DNA from: an uncultured Actinomyces sp.
GTDB lineage: Bacteria > Actinomycetota > Actinomycetes > Actinomycetales > Actinomycetaceae
Length of the DNA stretch: 6,041 nucleotides
Direction: 5' to 3'
NCBI GenBank assembly: GCA_945949035.1
Contig: CAMFDH010000087.1
Span: 1-6,041, forward strand
Position 1 is the first letter of the stretch, and each line of letters opens with the position of its first letter. A program made the position numbers and the translations under genes. A model generated the notes under the pieces. That model saw only the letters and a program-made list of their open reading frames with translations, was not told where the DNA came from and did no database searches. Shown here piece after piece: positions 1 through 4,581 of the stretch.

Positions 1-65
1 TTCTGCGTGGCCTCTACGGCCTTACCCATCCGGTCTTCGGTATCCAAGAGAATTTCGTCAATCAC
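1..65 (-). CDS. frr: Ribosome recycling factor, N-terminal part (gene runs off the left edge)
   Basis: With EF-G, ribosome recycling factor splits the post-termination ribosome in the cytoplasm so that subunits can be reused. Only the first 21 residues are in the window. They begin M(V)IDEILLDTEDRMGKAVEA, matching the usual actinobacterial start of RRF (MIDE...AEEKMEKAVE), the first strand and start of the long helix. I chose the GTG at 65-63: it places the family start at residue 1, and GGGAAG lies 7 bases upstream, inside the end of pyrH. An in-frame ATG at 80-78 would add five residues (MGSKT) that the family lacks and would overlap pyrH by 11 bases. With the GTG start the gap to the pyrH stop is 4 bases, so the two genes are almost certainly co-transcribed and probably translationally coupled. 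Identity rests on a short stretch plus the very common pyrH-frr order. Confidence 0.88.
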   Translation of the reverse strand, partial: MIDEILLDTEDRMGKAVEATQ

Positions 66-69
66 TGTC

Positions 70-804
70 TTACTTCCCATCCTGGTTGTTAGTGGTGGTC
101 ACCAATGTTCCGATTGTCTCACCCATGAGGGCCCGCGTGATGTTCCCCGGCTCATTCATGCCAAAGACGCGCATTGAAAGACCATTTTCCTGGCAGAGGG
201 CGAATGCGGCCGCATCGACGACACGAAGCTGACGCTGCAGTGCGTCATCGTAGGTGAGCGTCTGCAGGAGTTGCGCCTCAGGGTCCAGCTTGGGGTCCGC
301 GGTGTAGACACCATCTACGCCGTTCTTTGCTACCAGCAACTCATCGCAGTGGGTTTCGAGGGCGCGCTGTGCAGCGACGGTGTCCGTCGAGAAGAACGGC
401 ATTCCTGAACCGGCCCCAAAGACAACTACACGCCCCTTCTCCATGTGGCGGATAGCTCGTAGTGGAATGTACGGCTCGGCAACCTGCGTCATCGTGATTG
501 CCGTCTGGACTCGGGTCGCTGCCCCAGCCTTGTCCAGGAAGTCTTGAAGTGCCAGGGCATTCATGACGGTTCCAAGCATGCCCATGTAGTCGGCACGAGC
601 ACGATCCAGCCCGTACTCGGAGAGTTCCGCACCCCGGTAGAAGTTTCCGCCGCCAACAACAACTGAGACCTGAACACCCGCGCTTACAGCTGTAACAATC
701 TGCTCTGCAACCTGACGGATCACCTCTGGGTCAAGACCGACTTTCCCGCCCCCGAACACCTCACCCGAGAGCTTGAGCAGAACCCTGCGTCGCTTGTTGG
801 CCAT
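70..804 (-). CDS. pyrH: Uridylate kinase (UMP kinase)
   Basis: Phosphorylates UMP to UDP with ATP, the first committed step from de novo pyrimidine synthesis to UTP/CTP; bacterial PyrH is a cytoplasmic hexamer of the amino-acid-kinase fold. The 244-residue protein has the family's normal length. It shows LLKLSGE (9-15, phosphate-binding lysine), [10 protein letters not shown] (49-58), the UMP-site segment [15 protein letters not shown] (74-88), the ATP-site segment with [14 protein letters not shown] (137-150) and [12 protein letters not shown] (160-171), and a C-terminal MRVFGM (211-216). I chose the ATG at 804-802 (MANKRRR) because GGAAGGAG lies 5 bases upstream. Two further in-frame ATGs at 825 and 819 would add MPMEGAR, which overlaps that ribosome binding site and is not family-like. 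It lies 174 bases past tsf, beyond a hairpin, so it probably has its own promoter, and it leads into frr. Confidence 0.97.
   Translation of the reverse strand: MANKRRRVLLKLSGEVFGGGKVGLDPEVIRQVAEQIVTAVSAGVQVSVVVGGGNFYRGAELSEYGLDRARADYMGMLGTVMNALALQDFLDKAGAATRVQTAITMTQVAEPYIPLRAIRHMEKGRVVVFGAGSGMPFFSTDTVAAQRALETHCDELLVAKNGVDGVYTADPKLDPEAQLLQTLTYDDALQRQLRVVDAAAFALCQENGLSMRVFGMNEPGNITRALMGETIGTLVTTTNNQDGK
73..78 (-). promoter_or_regulatory. Ribosome binding site deciding the frr GTG start
   Basis: GGGAAG on the minus strand, formed by the last sense codons of pyrH, ends 7 bases before the GTG at 65. The rival ATG at 80 has only a weak AGG directly against it. This spacing favours the GTG. Confidence 0.5.
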
Positions 805-809
805 CCTGG

Positions 810-817
810 CTCCTTCC
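810..817 (-). promoter_or_regulatory. Strong ribosome binding site deciding the pyrH start
   Basis: GGAAGGAG on the minus strand, 5 bases before the ATG at 804. It selects this ATG over the two in-frame ATGs further upstream. Confidence 0.75.
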
Positions 818-834
818 ATAGGCATACGAGCAAG

Positions 835-869
835 AGTTTAGGCGACAGACACCCTCGTCTGGCACCATA
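835..869 (-). promoter_or_regulatory. Candidate promoter elements for pyrH-frr
   Basis: Two hexamers fit the actinobacterial -10 pattern TANNNT on the minus strand: TAAACT (840-835), which would put the transcript start about 25 bases before the pyrH ATG, and TATGGT (869-864). Neither has a recognisable TTGACA-like -35 at 16-18 bases. The case rests mainly on the hairpin behind tsf, which implies a new start here. Which hexamer is used, if either, is open. Confidence 0.25.
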
Positions 870-930
870 CCGGTCCGATGCGAAGCCCATCACTGTGCGA
901 ATGGGACATTGCAAAGCTCCGGTTAAGGGA

Positions 931-962
931 GGGCTCCCACCCTCTGACGAGGACGGGAGCCC
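931..962 (-). terminator. Hairpin terminator of the rpsB-tsf operon
   Basis: A perfect 8-bp inverted repeat (GGGCTCCC at 931-938, GGGAGCCC at 955-962) encloses a second 4-bp stem (CCTC 941-944, GAGG 949-952) with a four-base loop. It begins 17 bases beyond the tsf stop codon, in the right place and direction. The following bases read TCCCTTAACC, so there is no real U-tract; such tail-poor hairpins are common in high-GC actinobacteria. It could be a partial terminator or an RNA-stabilising end that lets some transcription run on into pyrH. Confidence 0.65.
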
Positions 963-978
963 AAACCACTAGTTGTTA

Positions 979-1812
979 CTAGGCGCCAACCTGGAAGCGA
1001 ACGAACTCGGAAACAGCCGAGCCCTCACTGTCCAGAACCTTTCCAACGGAAACCGAAGGATCCTTGGCGTAGTCCTGCTCGAGGAGCGTGTTCTCCTTGT
1101 AGAACGCTGAGAGACGACCCTCAACGATCTTCGGGACGATGTGCTCCGGCTTGCCCTCGTTGAGGGTGATAGCCGTCAGGGTCTCACGCTCGGTGTCAAT
1201 GATTTCCGAGGGAATGACATCCTTGTGGAGCCAGCGGGGCTTGAACACGGCGATGTGCATCGCAATGTCACGAGCAACCTTCTCGCCCTTCTCATCGGTG
1301 GCCACAAGGACACCGATCTGAGCCGGAAGGTCAGCGCTGGTCTGGTGCAGGTAGAGGCCGACGTAGTCGCCTTCTACACGAGCCACGCGACTCACAACAA
1401 CCTTCTCACCGATCTGCGCACCCATGGCGTCAACCAGGTCCTGGACCGTCTCTTCGCCCGAAGGTGCTGCCATCAGCGCCTCGAGGTCAGCGGCCTCAGA
1501 AGCAACTGCTGCTGCCAGAACCTCGTTTGCGAAACCGATGAACTTGTCGTTCTTGGCGACGAAGTCGGTCTCGGAGTTGACCTCAACCATGACGCCGACC
1601 CGGTTGTCATCCGAAACGGATGCAACGATTAGGCCTGCGGAGGCTTCGCGACCCTCACGCTTTGAAAGGGACTTGAGGCCCTTCATGCGGATGATCTTCA
1701 TTGCCTCGTCGTAGTTACCCTCGGCTTCGACGAGGGCGTTCTTGACGTCCATCATGCCGGCGCCAGTTGCCTCGCGCAGAGCCTTCACGTCAGCAAGTGT
1801 GTACTTTGCCAT
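979..1812 (-). CDS. tsf: Translation elongation factor Ts
   Basis: EF-Ts is the guanine-nucleotide exchange factor that releases GDP from EF-Tu in the cytoplasm. The 277-residue protein is of normal length for the family. It has an N-terminal UBA-like domain (about 1-45) with the first EF-Ts signature around TGAGMMD (16-22), and the second signature, NSETDFVAKN (79-88), carrying the TDFV loop that inserts into EF-Tu. The dimerisation/core region follows, with the conserved MHIAVFKPRWL stretch (185-195). The ATG start at 1812 gives MAKYTLADVKALREATG and has AGGAGA 9 bases upstream. It is the second gene of the rpsB-tsf operon, 30 bases after rpsB, and is followed by a hairpin terminator. Nothing in it is unusual. 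Confidence 0.98.
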   Translation of the reverse strand: MAKYTLADVKALREATGAGMMDVKNALVEAEGNYDEAMKIIRMKGLKSLSKREGREASAGLIVASVSDDNRVGVMVEVNSETDFVAKNDKFIGFANEVLAAAVASEAADLEALMAAPSGEETVQDLVDAMGAQIGEKVVVSRVARVEGDYVGLYLHQTSADLPAQIGVLVATDEKGEKVARDIAMHIAVFKPRWLHKDVIPSEIIDTERETLTAITLNEGKPEHIVPKIVEGRLSAFYKENTLLEQDYAKDPSVSVGKVLDSEGSAVSEFVRFQVGA

Positions 1813-1842
1813 TCCTAGGTTTCTCCTGTCCGTAGATTCTGC

Positions 1843-2703
1843 TCAGGCCTGGTCGGCAGCGTCAGCCGCGACCTCAACAACCTCAGGCTCAACAACCTCG
1901 GCCTCAACTGCGACTGCAACTTCCTCGGTTGCGGACTGCTCGAGGAGCTCGCGCTCCCACTCAGCCAGGGGCTCAGCTGCATCTGCTGCTGCCGAGTCAT
2001 CCTTCTTGGGAGCCGAGCGAGCCAGCAGGCCCTCTGCGACGCCGTCGGCGATGACGCGGGTCAGGATGGAGACGGCGCGAATGGCATCGTCGTTACCCGG
2101 GATTCCGTACTCGACCTCATCCGGGTCAGAGTTGGTATCGAGGATGGCGATGACGGGGATGTTCAGCTTGGCTGCCTCAGCAACTGCAAGGTGATCCTTG
2201 GGGGTGTCGACAACCCAGATAGCCGAGGGAACCTTGCCCATGTCACGGATGCCACCGAGGGTGCGGGAAAGCTTGTCGCGCTCGCGGCGCTTCATCAGAA
2301 GTTCCTTCTTGGTGAAGCCCGAGGAAGCGACGTCGTCGAAGTCAACCTGCTCGAGTTCCTTCAAGCGTGCGAGACGCTTGGAAACCGTCTGGAAGTTGGT
2401 GAGCATGCCGCCGAGCCAACGGTGGTTGACGTAGGGCATACCAACGCGCGAAGCCTGTTCGGCAACGGCTTCCTGAGCCTGCTTCTTGGTGCCAACAAAG
2501 AGGATGGTGCCACCGCGGGTGACGGTTTCCTTGACAAACTCGTAAGCCGAGTCGATTGCCTTGAGGGTCTGCTGGAGGTCGATGATGTAGATGCCGTTAC
2601 GCTCCGTGAGGATGTAGGGCTCCATCTTGGGGTTCCAGCGACGGGTCTGGTGACCGAAGTGCACGCCGCTCTCGAGCAGCTGACGCATGGTTACAACAGC
2701 CAT
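1843..2703 (-). CDS. rpsB: 30S ribosomal protein S2
   Basis: S2 is a late-assembling protein of the small subunit, needed for binding of S1 where S1 exists and for mRNA docking. The 286-residue product shows the family landmarks: [20 protein letters not shown] (6-25), [13 protein letters not shown] (34-46), FVGTKKQAQ (69-77), [13 protein letters not shown] (92-104) and the strongly conserved [20 protein letters not shown] (186-205). Residues about 237-286 form an acidic, alanine- and valine-rich tail of the kind often seen in actinobacterial S2, here including a short internal repeat. I chose the ATG at 2703 (MAVVTMRQ) because AAAGGA lies 5 bases upstream and the family starts here. An open frame continues 31 codons upstream but has no S2 similarity. 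First gene of the operon with tsf. The 5' region can form several hairpins, so leader-based control is possible. Confidence 0.98.
   Translation of the reverse strand: MAVVTMRQLLESGVHFGHQTRRWNPKMEPYILTERNGIYIIDLQQTLKAIDSAYEFVKETVTRGGTILFVGTKKQAQEAVAEQASRVGMPYVNHRWLGGMLTNFQTVSKRLARLKELEQVDFDDVASSGFTKKELLMKRRERDKLSRTLGGIRDMGKVPSAIWVVDTPKDHLAVAEAAKLNIPVIAILDTNSDPDEVEYGIPGNDDAIRAVSILTRVIADGVAEGLLARSAPKKDDSAAADAAEPLAEWERELLEQSATEEVAVAVEAEVVEPEVVEVAADAADQA
1873..1899. repeat. Two direct copies of a 12-base unit at 15-base period in the rpsB tail
   Basis: CTCAACAACCTC occurs at 1873-1884 and again at 1888-1899, exactly 15 bases (five codons) apart. On the coding strand it yields the repeated EVVE of [10 protein letters not shown] near the C-terminus of S2. 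A third, decayed start (CTCAACTG) follows at 1903. It looks like slippage growth of a poorly constrained acidic tail. Confidence 0.7.
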
Positions 2704-2715
2704 GTTCGTCCTTTC

Positions 2716-2797
2716 GTTGCCAAAGCAACATATTGCGGGCCCGGGGGCCCTGGTTTTGGTTGTGTCTGCAGCCGTGACTGGAAAGTCAGATTGCAAA
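2716..2797 (-). promoter_or_regulatory. Structured rpsB leader: three successive hairpins
   Basis: In the transcript toward rpsB, three stems follow one another. (1) An outer UUUGCA/UGCAGA stem (2797-2792 with 2770-2765, one G-U pair) and an inner UGACU/AGUCA stem (2788-2784 with 2779-2775) with UUCC loop. (2) A GC-only stem, GGGC/GCCC, within 2737-2750. (3) GUUGC/GCAAC (2729-2725 with 2720-2716) with a four-base loop, ending two bases before the AAAGGA ribosome binding site (2714-2709). Placement right against the ribosome binding site suggests translational control, for example by S2 itself, as is known for rpsB leaders in gammaproteobacteria. No sequence match to that leader is claimed. 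The pairs are seen; function is inferred. Confidence 0.35.
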
Positions 2798-2853
2798 CCC
2801 TGGTGTCATGACCGGAAGCGCCTTAGGACCATCGCCCCCGCGTCCCGCTGCCA

Positions 2854-2912
2854 CAGGTTTGGACCACCTGCACAGTCGGAAAATGACACGCGAAGTCACC
2901 TGCGAACAGGTG
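2854..2912. repeat. Two ACCTG/CAGGT dyads, possible operator pair
   Basis: First dyad: CAGGT (2854-2858), seven bases, ACCTG (2866-2870). Second dyad: CACCTG (2897-2902), CGAA, CAGGTG (2907-2912), a perfect 6-bp repeat. ACCTGC occurs in the same orientation at 2866 and 2898, 32 bases apart, and the dyad centres are about 42 bases apart, near four helical turns. They lie where a regulator could act on either divergent gene. They could equally be leader RNA hairpins or chance. Confidence 0.3.
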
Positions 2913-3026
2913 CTCGACAAGTCTAGATGAAGAAGACCCTTGGGCATCACCCCCACCGTGTGAGTCCCGACCCACAAAAGTGCCCCACAGGGCCGTTACT
3001 ACGCCGAAATCCCCAGGGTGTTAGGC

Positions 3027-3074
3027 ATGCGCGTCCAGTCTGACTGCAAGAGGACGACGATGGGCTCGATCTAG
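3027..3074 (+). other. Possible 15-codon upstream open frame before the M23-like gene
   Basis: ATG at 3027, TAG at 3072-3074, encoding MRVQSDCKRTTMGSI. AGGGTG ends 6 bases before its ATG, and a second in-frame ATG at 3060 has AGAGGA five bases upstream. Its stop lies four bases before the ATG at 3079, which itself has no good ribosome binding site, so translation could be passed on by re-initiation. It is equally possible that this short frame means nothing. Confidence 0.2.
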
Positions 3075-3078
3075 AGAA

Positions 3079-3594
3079 ATGGAGGCGGTCACGTTGCACG
3101 CGGTGATCGGGTTGGTTTCACCCCTAGCGAGTCTGCTTGCTCTAACTATGCTCCTCTCTCCGGGAGCTAGCCGGTTAGGCCCTACCGATCTAACCTCGGC
3201 CTGGTCGTGGCCCACGGAAGATCCAGTTTCGATTAACCGTGCTTTTGATCCCCCAGCGCTGCCCTGGCTCCGCGGCCATCGTGGCGTTGATCTTGCCGCA
3301 CCTGTTGGTTCAGTTATTGTGGCTCCCGCAAGCGGCACGGTCGTACACGCGGGTCTGGTCTTTGATCGGCAGACTGTTTCTATCCTCCACGATGATGGTC
3401 TGCGCTCGACCTATGAGCCCGTTGTTCCCCTGGTCCAGACCGGTGAGTTCGTGCGTCGTGGCGACCCGATTGCAACCGTCGAGGACGGACACTCCCCCGG
3501 GACCCTGCACTGGGGGGCCCGCTTTGGGAAGAACGAGTATGTCGATCCCACCCGACTGCTGTTCGGTCCCTCTGTCTTGAAGCCGGTCGACTGA
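3079..3594 (+). CDS. Small exported M23/LytM-fold protein, probably not catalytic
   Basis: The 171-residue protein has a hydrophobic N-terminal stretch (about 8-26, ending near SPGAS) that looks like a signal peptide or anchor. A compact M23 (LytM-type peptidoglycan endopeptidase) fold follows, about 49-162: an F-x4-PWLRGHRGVDLAAPVGSVIVAP segment, GTVVHAG, the ILHDDGLRSTYEPV strand pair, then GEFVRRGDPIATV and GTLHWGARFG. The zinc ligands His67 and Asp71 (HRGVD) and His144 are present. The first His of the usual HxH is Thr142, and the Y-x-H histidine is replaced (Tyr112-Glu113-Pro114). It may therefore bind cell wall or regulate a hydrolase, as EnvC and NlpD do, rather than cut. Short M23-like genes beside rpsB with LHWGAR are known in actinobacteria. 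Start uncertain: ATG 3079 lacks a ribosome binding site, while TTG 3094 has GGAGG 8 bases upstream (166 residues). Neither gives the usual positive N-region of a signal peptide. Confidence 0.85.
   Translation: MEAVTLHAVIGLVSPLASLLALTMLLSPGASRLGPTDLTSAWSWPTEDPVSINRAFDPPALPWLRGHRGVDLAAPVGSVIVAPASGTVVHAGLVFDRQTVSILHDDGLRSTYEPVVPLVQTGEFVRRGDPIATVEDGHSPGTLHWGARFGKNEYVDPTRLLFGPSVLKPVD
3081..3085 (+). promoter_or_regulatory. Ribosome binding site favouring a TTG start at 3094
   Basis: GGAGG, overlapping the G of the ATG at 3079, lies 8 bases before the in-frame TTG at 3094. It is the only good Shine-Dalgarno match near the start of the M23-like gene and would give a protein beginning M(L)HAVIGLV. 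Confidence 0.4.
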
Positions 3595-3606
3595 GCTGTC
3601 TATCTG

Positions 3607-4536
3607 CTAGGCACGCGGATGGCTGCGCTGGTAGACCTCGCGCAGCCGTCGAGAGTCGACGTGGGTGTAGCGCTGGGTGGTCTGAAGCGAGGCGTGGCCC
3701 AGATAGTCCTGAACAAACCGCAGGTCAGCCCCCTCTTCAAGGAGGTGGGTGGCTGAGGAGTGTCGCAGGTCGTGCGGGGCAACGTCCCGAACCTGGGCCC
3801 GTGCTGACAGCCTGTGGAGGCCTCCGCGAACGATCCTTGCGTCGAGGCGCCCTCCCCGCTTTCCAAGGAATAGTGCGCTGGCGGGAGAACTGGGAGACTC
3901 CAACTCCGAGCGCACCGCAATCCAGGCTTTAAGGGCTCGTGATGCCGGCACTCCGAAGGGGGCTACTCGCTGCTTGTTTCCCTTGCCGCGGATACGAACG
4001 GTTTGTGCGGCGAAGTCAATGTCGTCGAGATTGAGGCCCACCAGTTCAGCGACGCGTAGGGCCGCGGAGTAGAGCAGTTCCACGGCGGCCCAGTCGCGGA
4101 CGGCTTCAACACCACCACTCCCCTCCTCCGCCTCCTCACGAGCTCTCTCGAGTAGCACTCCAACTTCGTTCTGAGCGAGAACTGTAGGAAGTCTGGAGTC
4201 AGGTTTGGCAACTTCAAGTACAGAGCCCGGGTCGGTAGGCAGCACGCCCTCGGCGAGAAGGTATCCGGTAAAGCCTCGAACCGCGGCTGCGTTGCGAGCC
4301 ACCGTTGAACGAGCATGATTGGTGGTGGTTCGCCCGGCGAGCCAGGCGCGGAGGTTTCGTGTGGTGAGACTTGCTGCCAGATCCGCGGCCGGAGCATCGA
4401 GGGGAACCGAACAGAACTCAAGGAGTTGGCGAATGTCCGCTAGGTAGGCCCTCGCAGTGTTGTCACTGCGTCCCAGGCGCATCCTCAGGAGTCGATCCCA
4501 CTGCTCCATTACGTCACCAACGGTTTGTTGAGTCAT
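3607..4536 (-). CDS. xerC: Tyrosine recombinase XerC
   Basis: Site-specific recombinase that, with XerD, resolves chromosome dimers at dif near division. The 309-residue length is close to the usual 300. An N-terminal SAM-like DNA-binding domain (about 6-94, with GRSDNTARAYLADIRQLLEF at 22-41) is followed by the catalytic domain (about 115-300). The catalytic set is complete: Arg161 (ALRVAEL), Lys185 (RGKGNKQR), His255 and Arg258 (PHDLRHSSATHLL), His281 (LGHASLQTTQRY) and the nucleophile Tyr290. The spacings 24, 3, 23 and 9 match XerD of E. coli. The ATG at 4536 gives the family-like length but has only a weak GAAGA against it. An ATG at 4509 with GGTGA upstream is a shorter alternative. It lies 45 bases behind dprA in the same direction, likely one transcript with comM-dprA. 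XerC is preferred to XerD from this neighbourhood; sequence alone does not settle it. Confidence 0.9.
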   Translation of the reverse strand: MTQQTVGDVMEQWDRLLRMRLGRSDNTARAYLADIRQLLEFCSVPLDAPAADLAASLTTRNLRAWLAGRTTTNHARSTVARNAAAVRGFTGYLLAEGVLPTDPGSVLEVAKPDSRLPTVLAQNEVGVLLERAREEAEEGSGGVEAVRDWAAVELLYSAALRVAELVGLNLDDIDFAAQTVRIRGKGNKQRVAPFGVPASRALKAWIAVRSELESPSSPASALFLGKRGGRLDARIVRGGLHRLSARAQVRDVAPHDLRHSSATHLLEEGADLRFVQDYLGHASLQTTQRYTHVDSRRLREVYQRSHPRA

Positions 4537-4543
4537 TCTTCGA

Positions 4544-4580
4544 TGGTACCCACCCGCAGTCTGCGCAGCCGAGGTTACCA
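4544..4580 (-). repeat. Inverted repeat between dprA and xerC
   Basis: In the transcript, UGGUA-A-CC (4580-4573) can pair with GG-G-UACCA (4551-4544 region), seven pairs around one A-G mismatch, enclosing a palindromic CTGCGCAG (4561-4568). The stem ends 7 bases before the xerC ATG. It could lower xerC translation or act as a weak processing site. There is no U-tract, so it is not a typical terminator. Confidence 0.25.
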
Positions 4581-4581
4581 G

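Larger units (their letters stand above)
2704..3078. other. Divergent intergenic region between rpsB and the M23-like gene
   Basis: This 375-base stretch must hold the promoters for rpsB-tsf (leftward) and for the M23-like gene (rightward). I found no protein frame here with a credible start, ribosome binding site and family resemblance. No -35/-10 pair is convincing on either strand. The best TANNNT hexamer on the minus strand is TAGACT at about 2925-2920, without a matching -35. It does hold several inverted repeats: three in a row within about 95 bases of the rpsB start, two ACCTG/CAGGT dyads around 2854-2912, and a larger interrupted one at 2937-2992. A short open frame with a start at 3027 precedes the M23-like gene. 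Confidence 0.6.

Noticed and set aside
1141..1632. A 163-codon open frame antisense to tsf
   Set aside because: Shadow of tsf, with no recognisable protein features.
2704..2796. A 31-codon N-terminal extension of S2 (ATG at 2796)
   Set aside because: The S2 family begins at MAVVTMRQ, which has a well-placed AAAGGA. The extension has no S2 similarity and spans the leader hairpins.
2191..2811. A 206-codon open frame on the plus strand antisense to rpsB
   Set aside because: It mirrors the codon structure of the clearly real rpsB, has no family motifs and no ribosome binding site. Long antisense frames are usual in high-GC genes.
2899..2920. A LexA (SOS) box, suggested by GAACAGGTGCTCGA
   Set aside because: Only a half-site resembles the actinobacterial TCGAAC/GTTCGA palindrome; the other half does not match.
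2786..2977. A 63-codon minus-strand frame in the rpsB upstream region
   Set aside because: No ribosome binding site, mixed composition (Cys, Trp, Arg) without domain features, and it covers the inverted repeats and probable promoter zone.
2941..3078. A c-di-AMP (ydaO-type) riboswitch before the M23-like gene, suggested by GCCGAAAT at 3003
   Set aside because: The other conserved blocks of that class, as I remember them, are missing, and the space to the gene is too short for the full fold.
3607..4536. Reading the tyrosine recombinase as a phage or element integrase
   Set aside because: Length, GKGNKQR and PHDLRHSSATHLL segments and the comM-dprA context fit chromosomal XerC. I saw no attachment-site repeats, tRNA or foreign genes around it.
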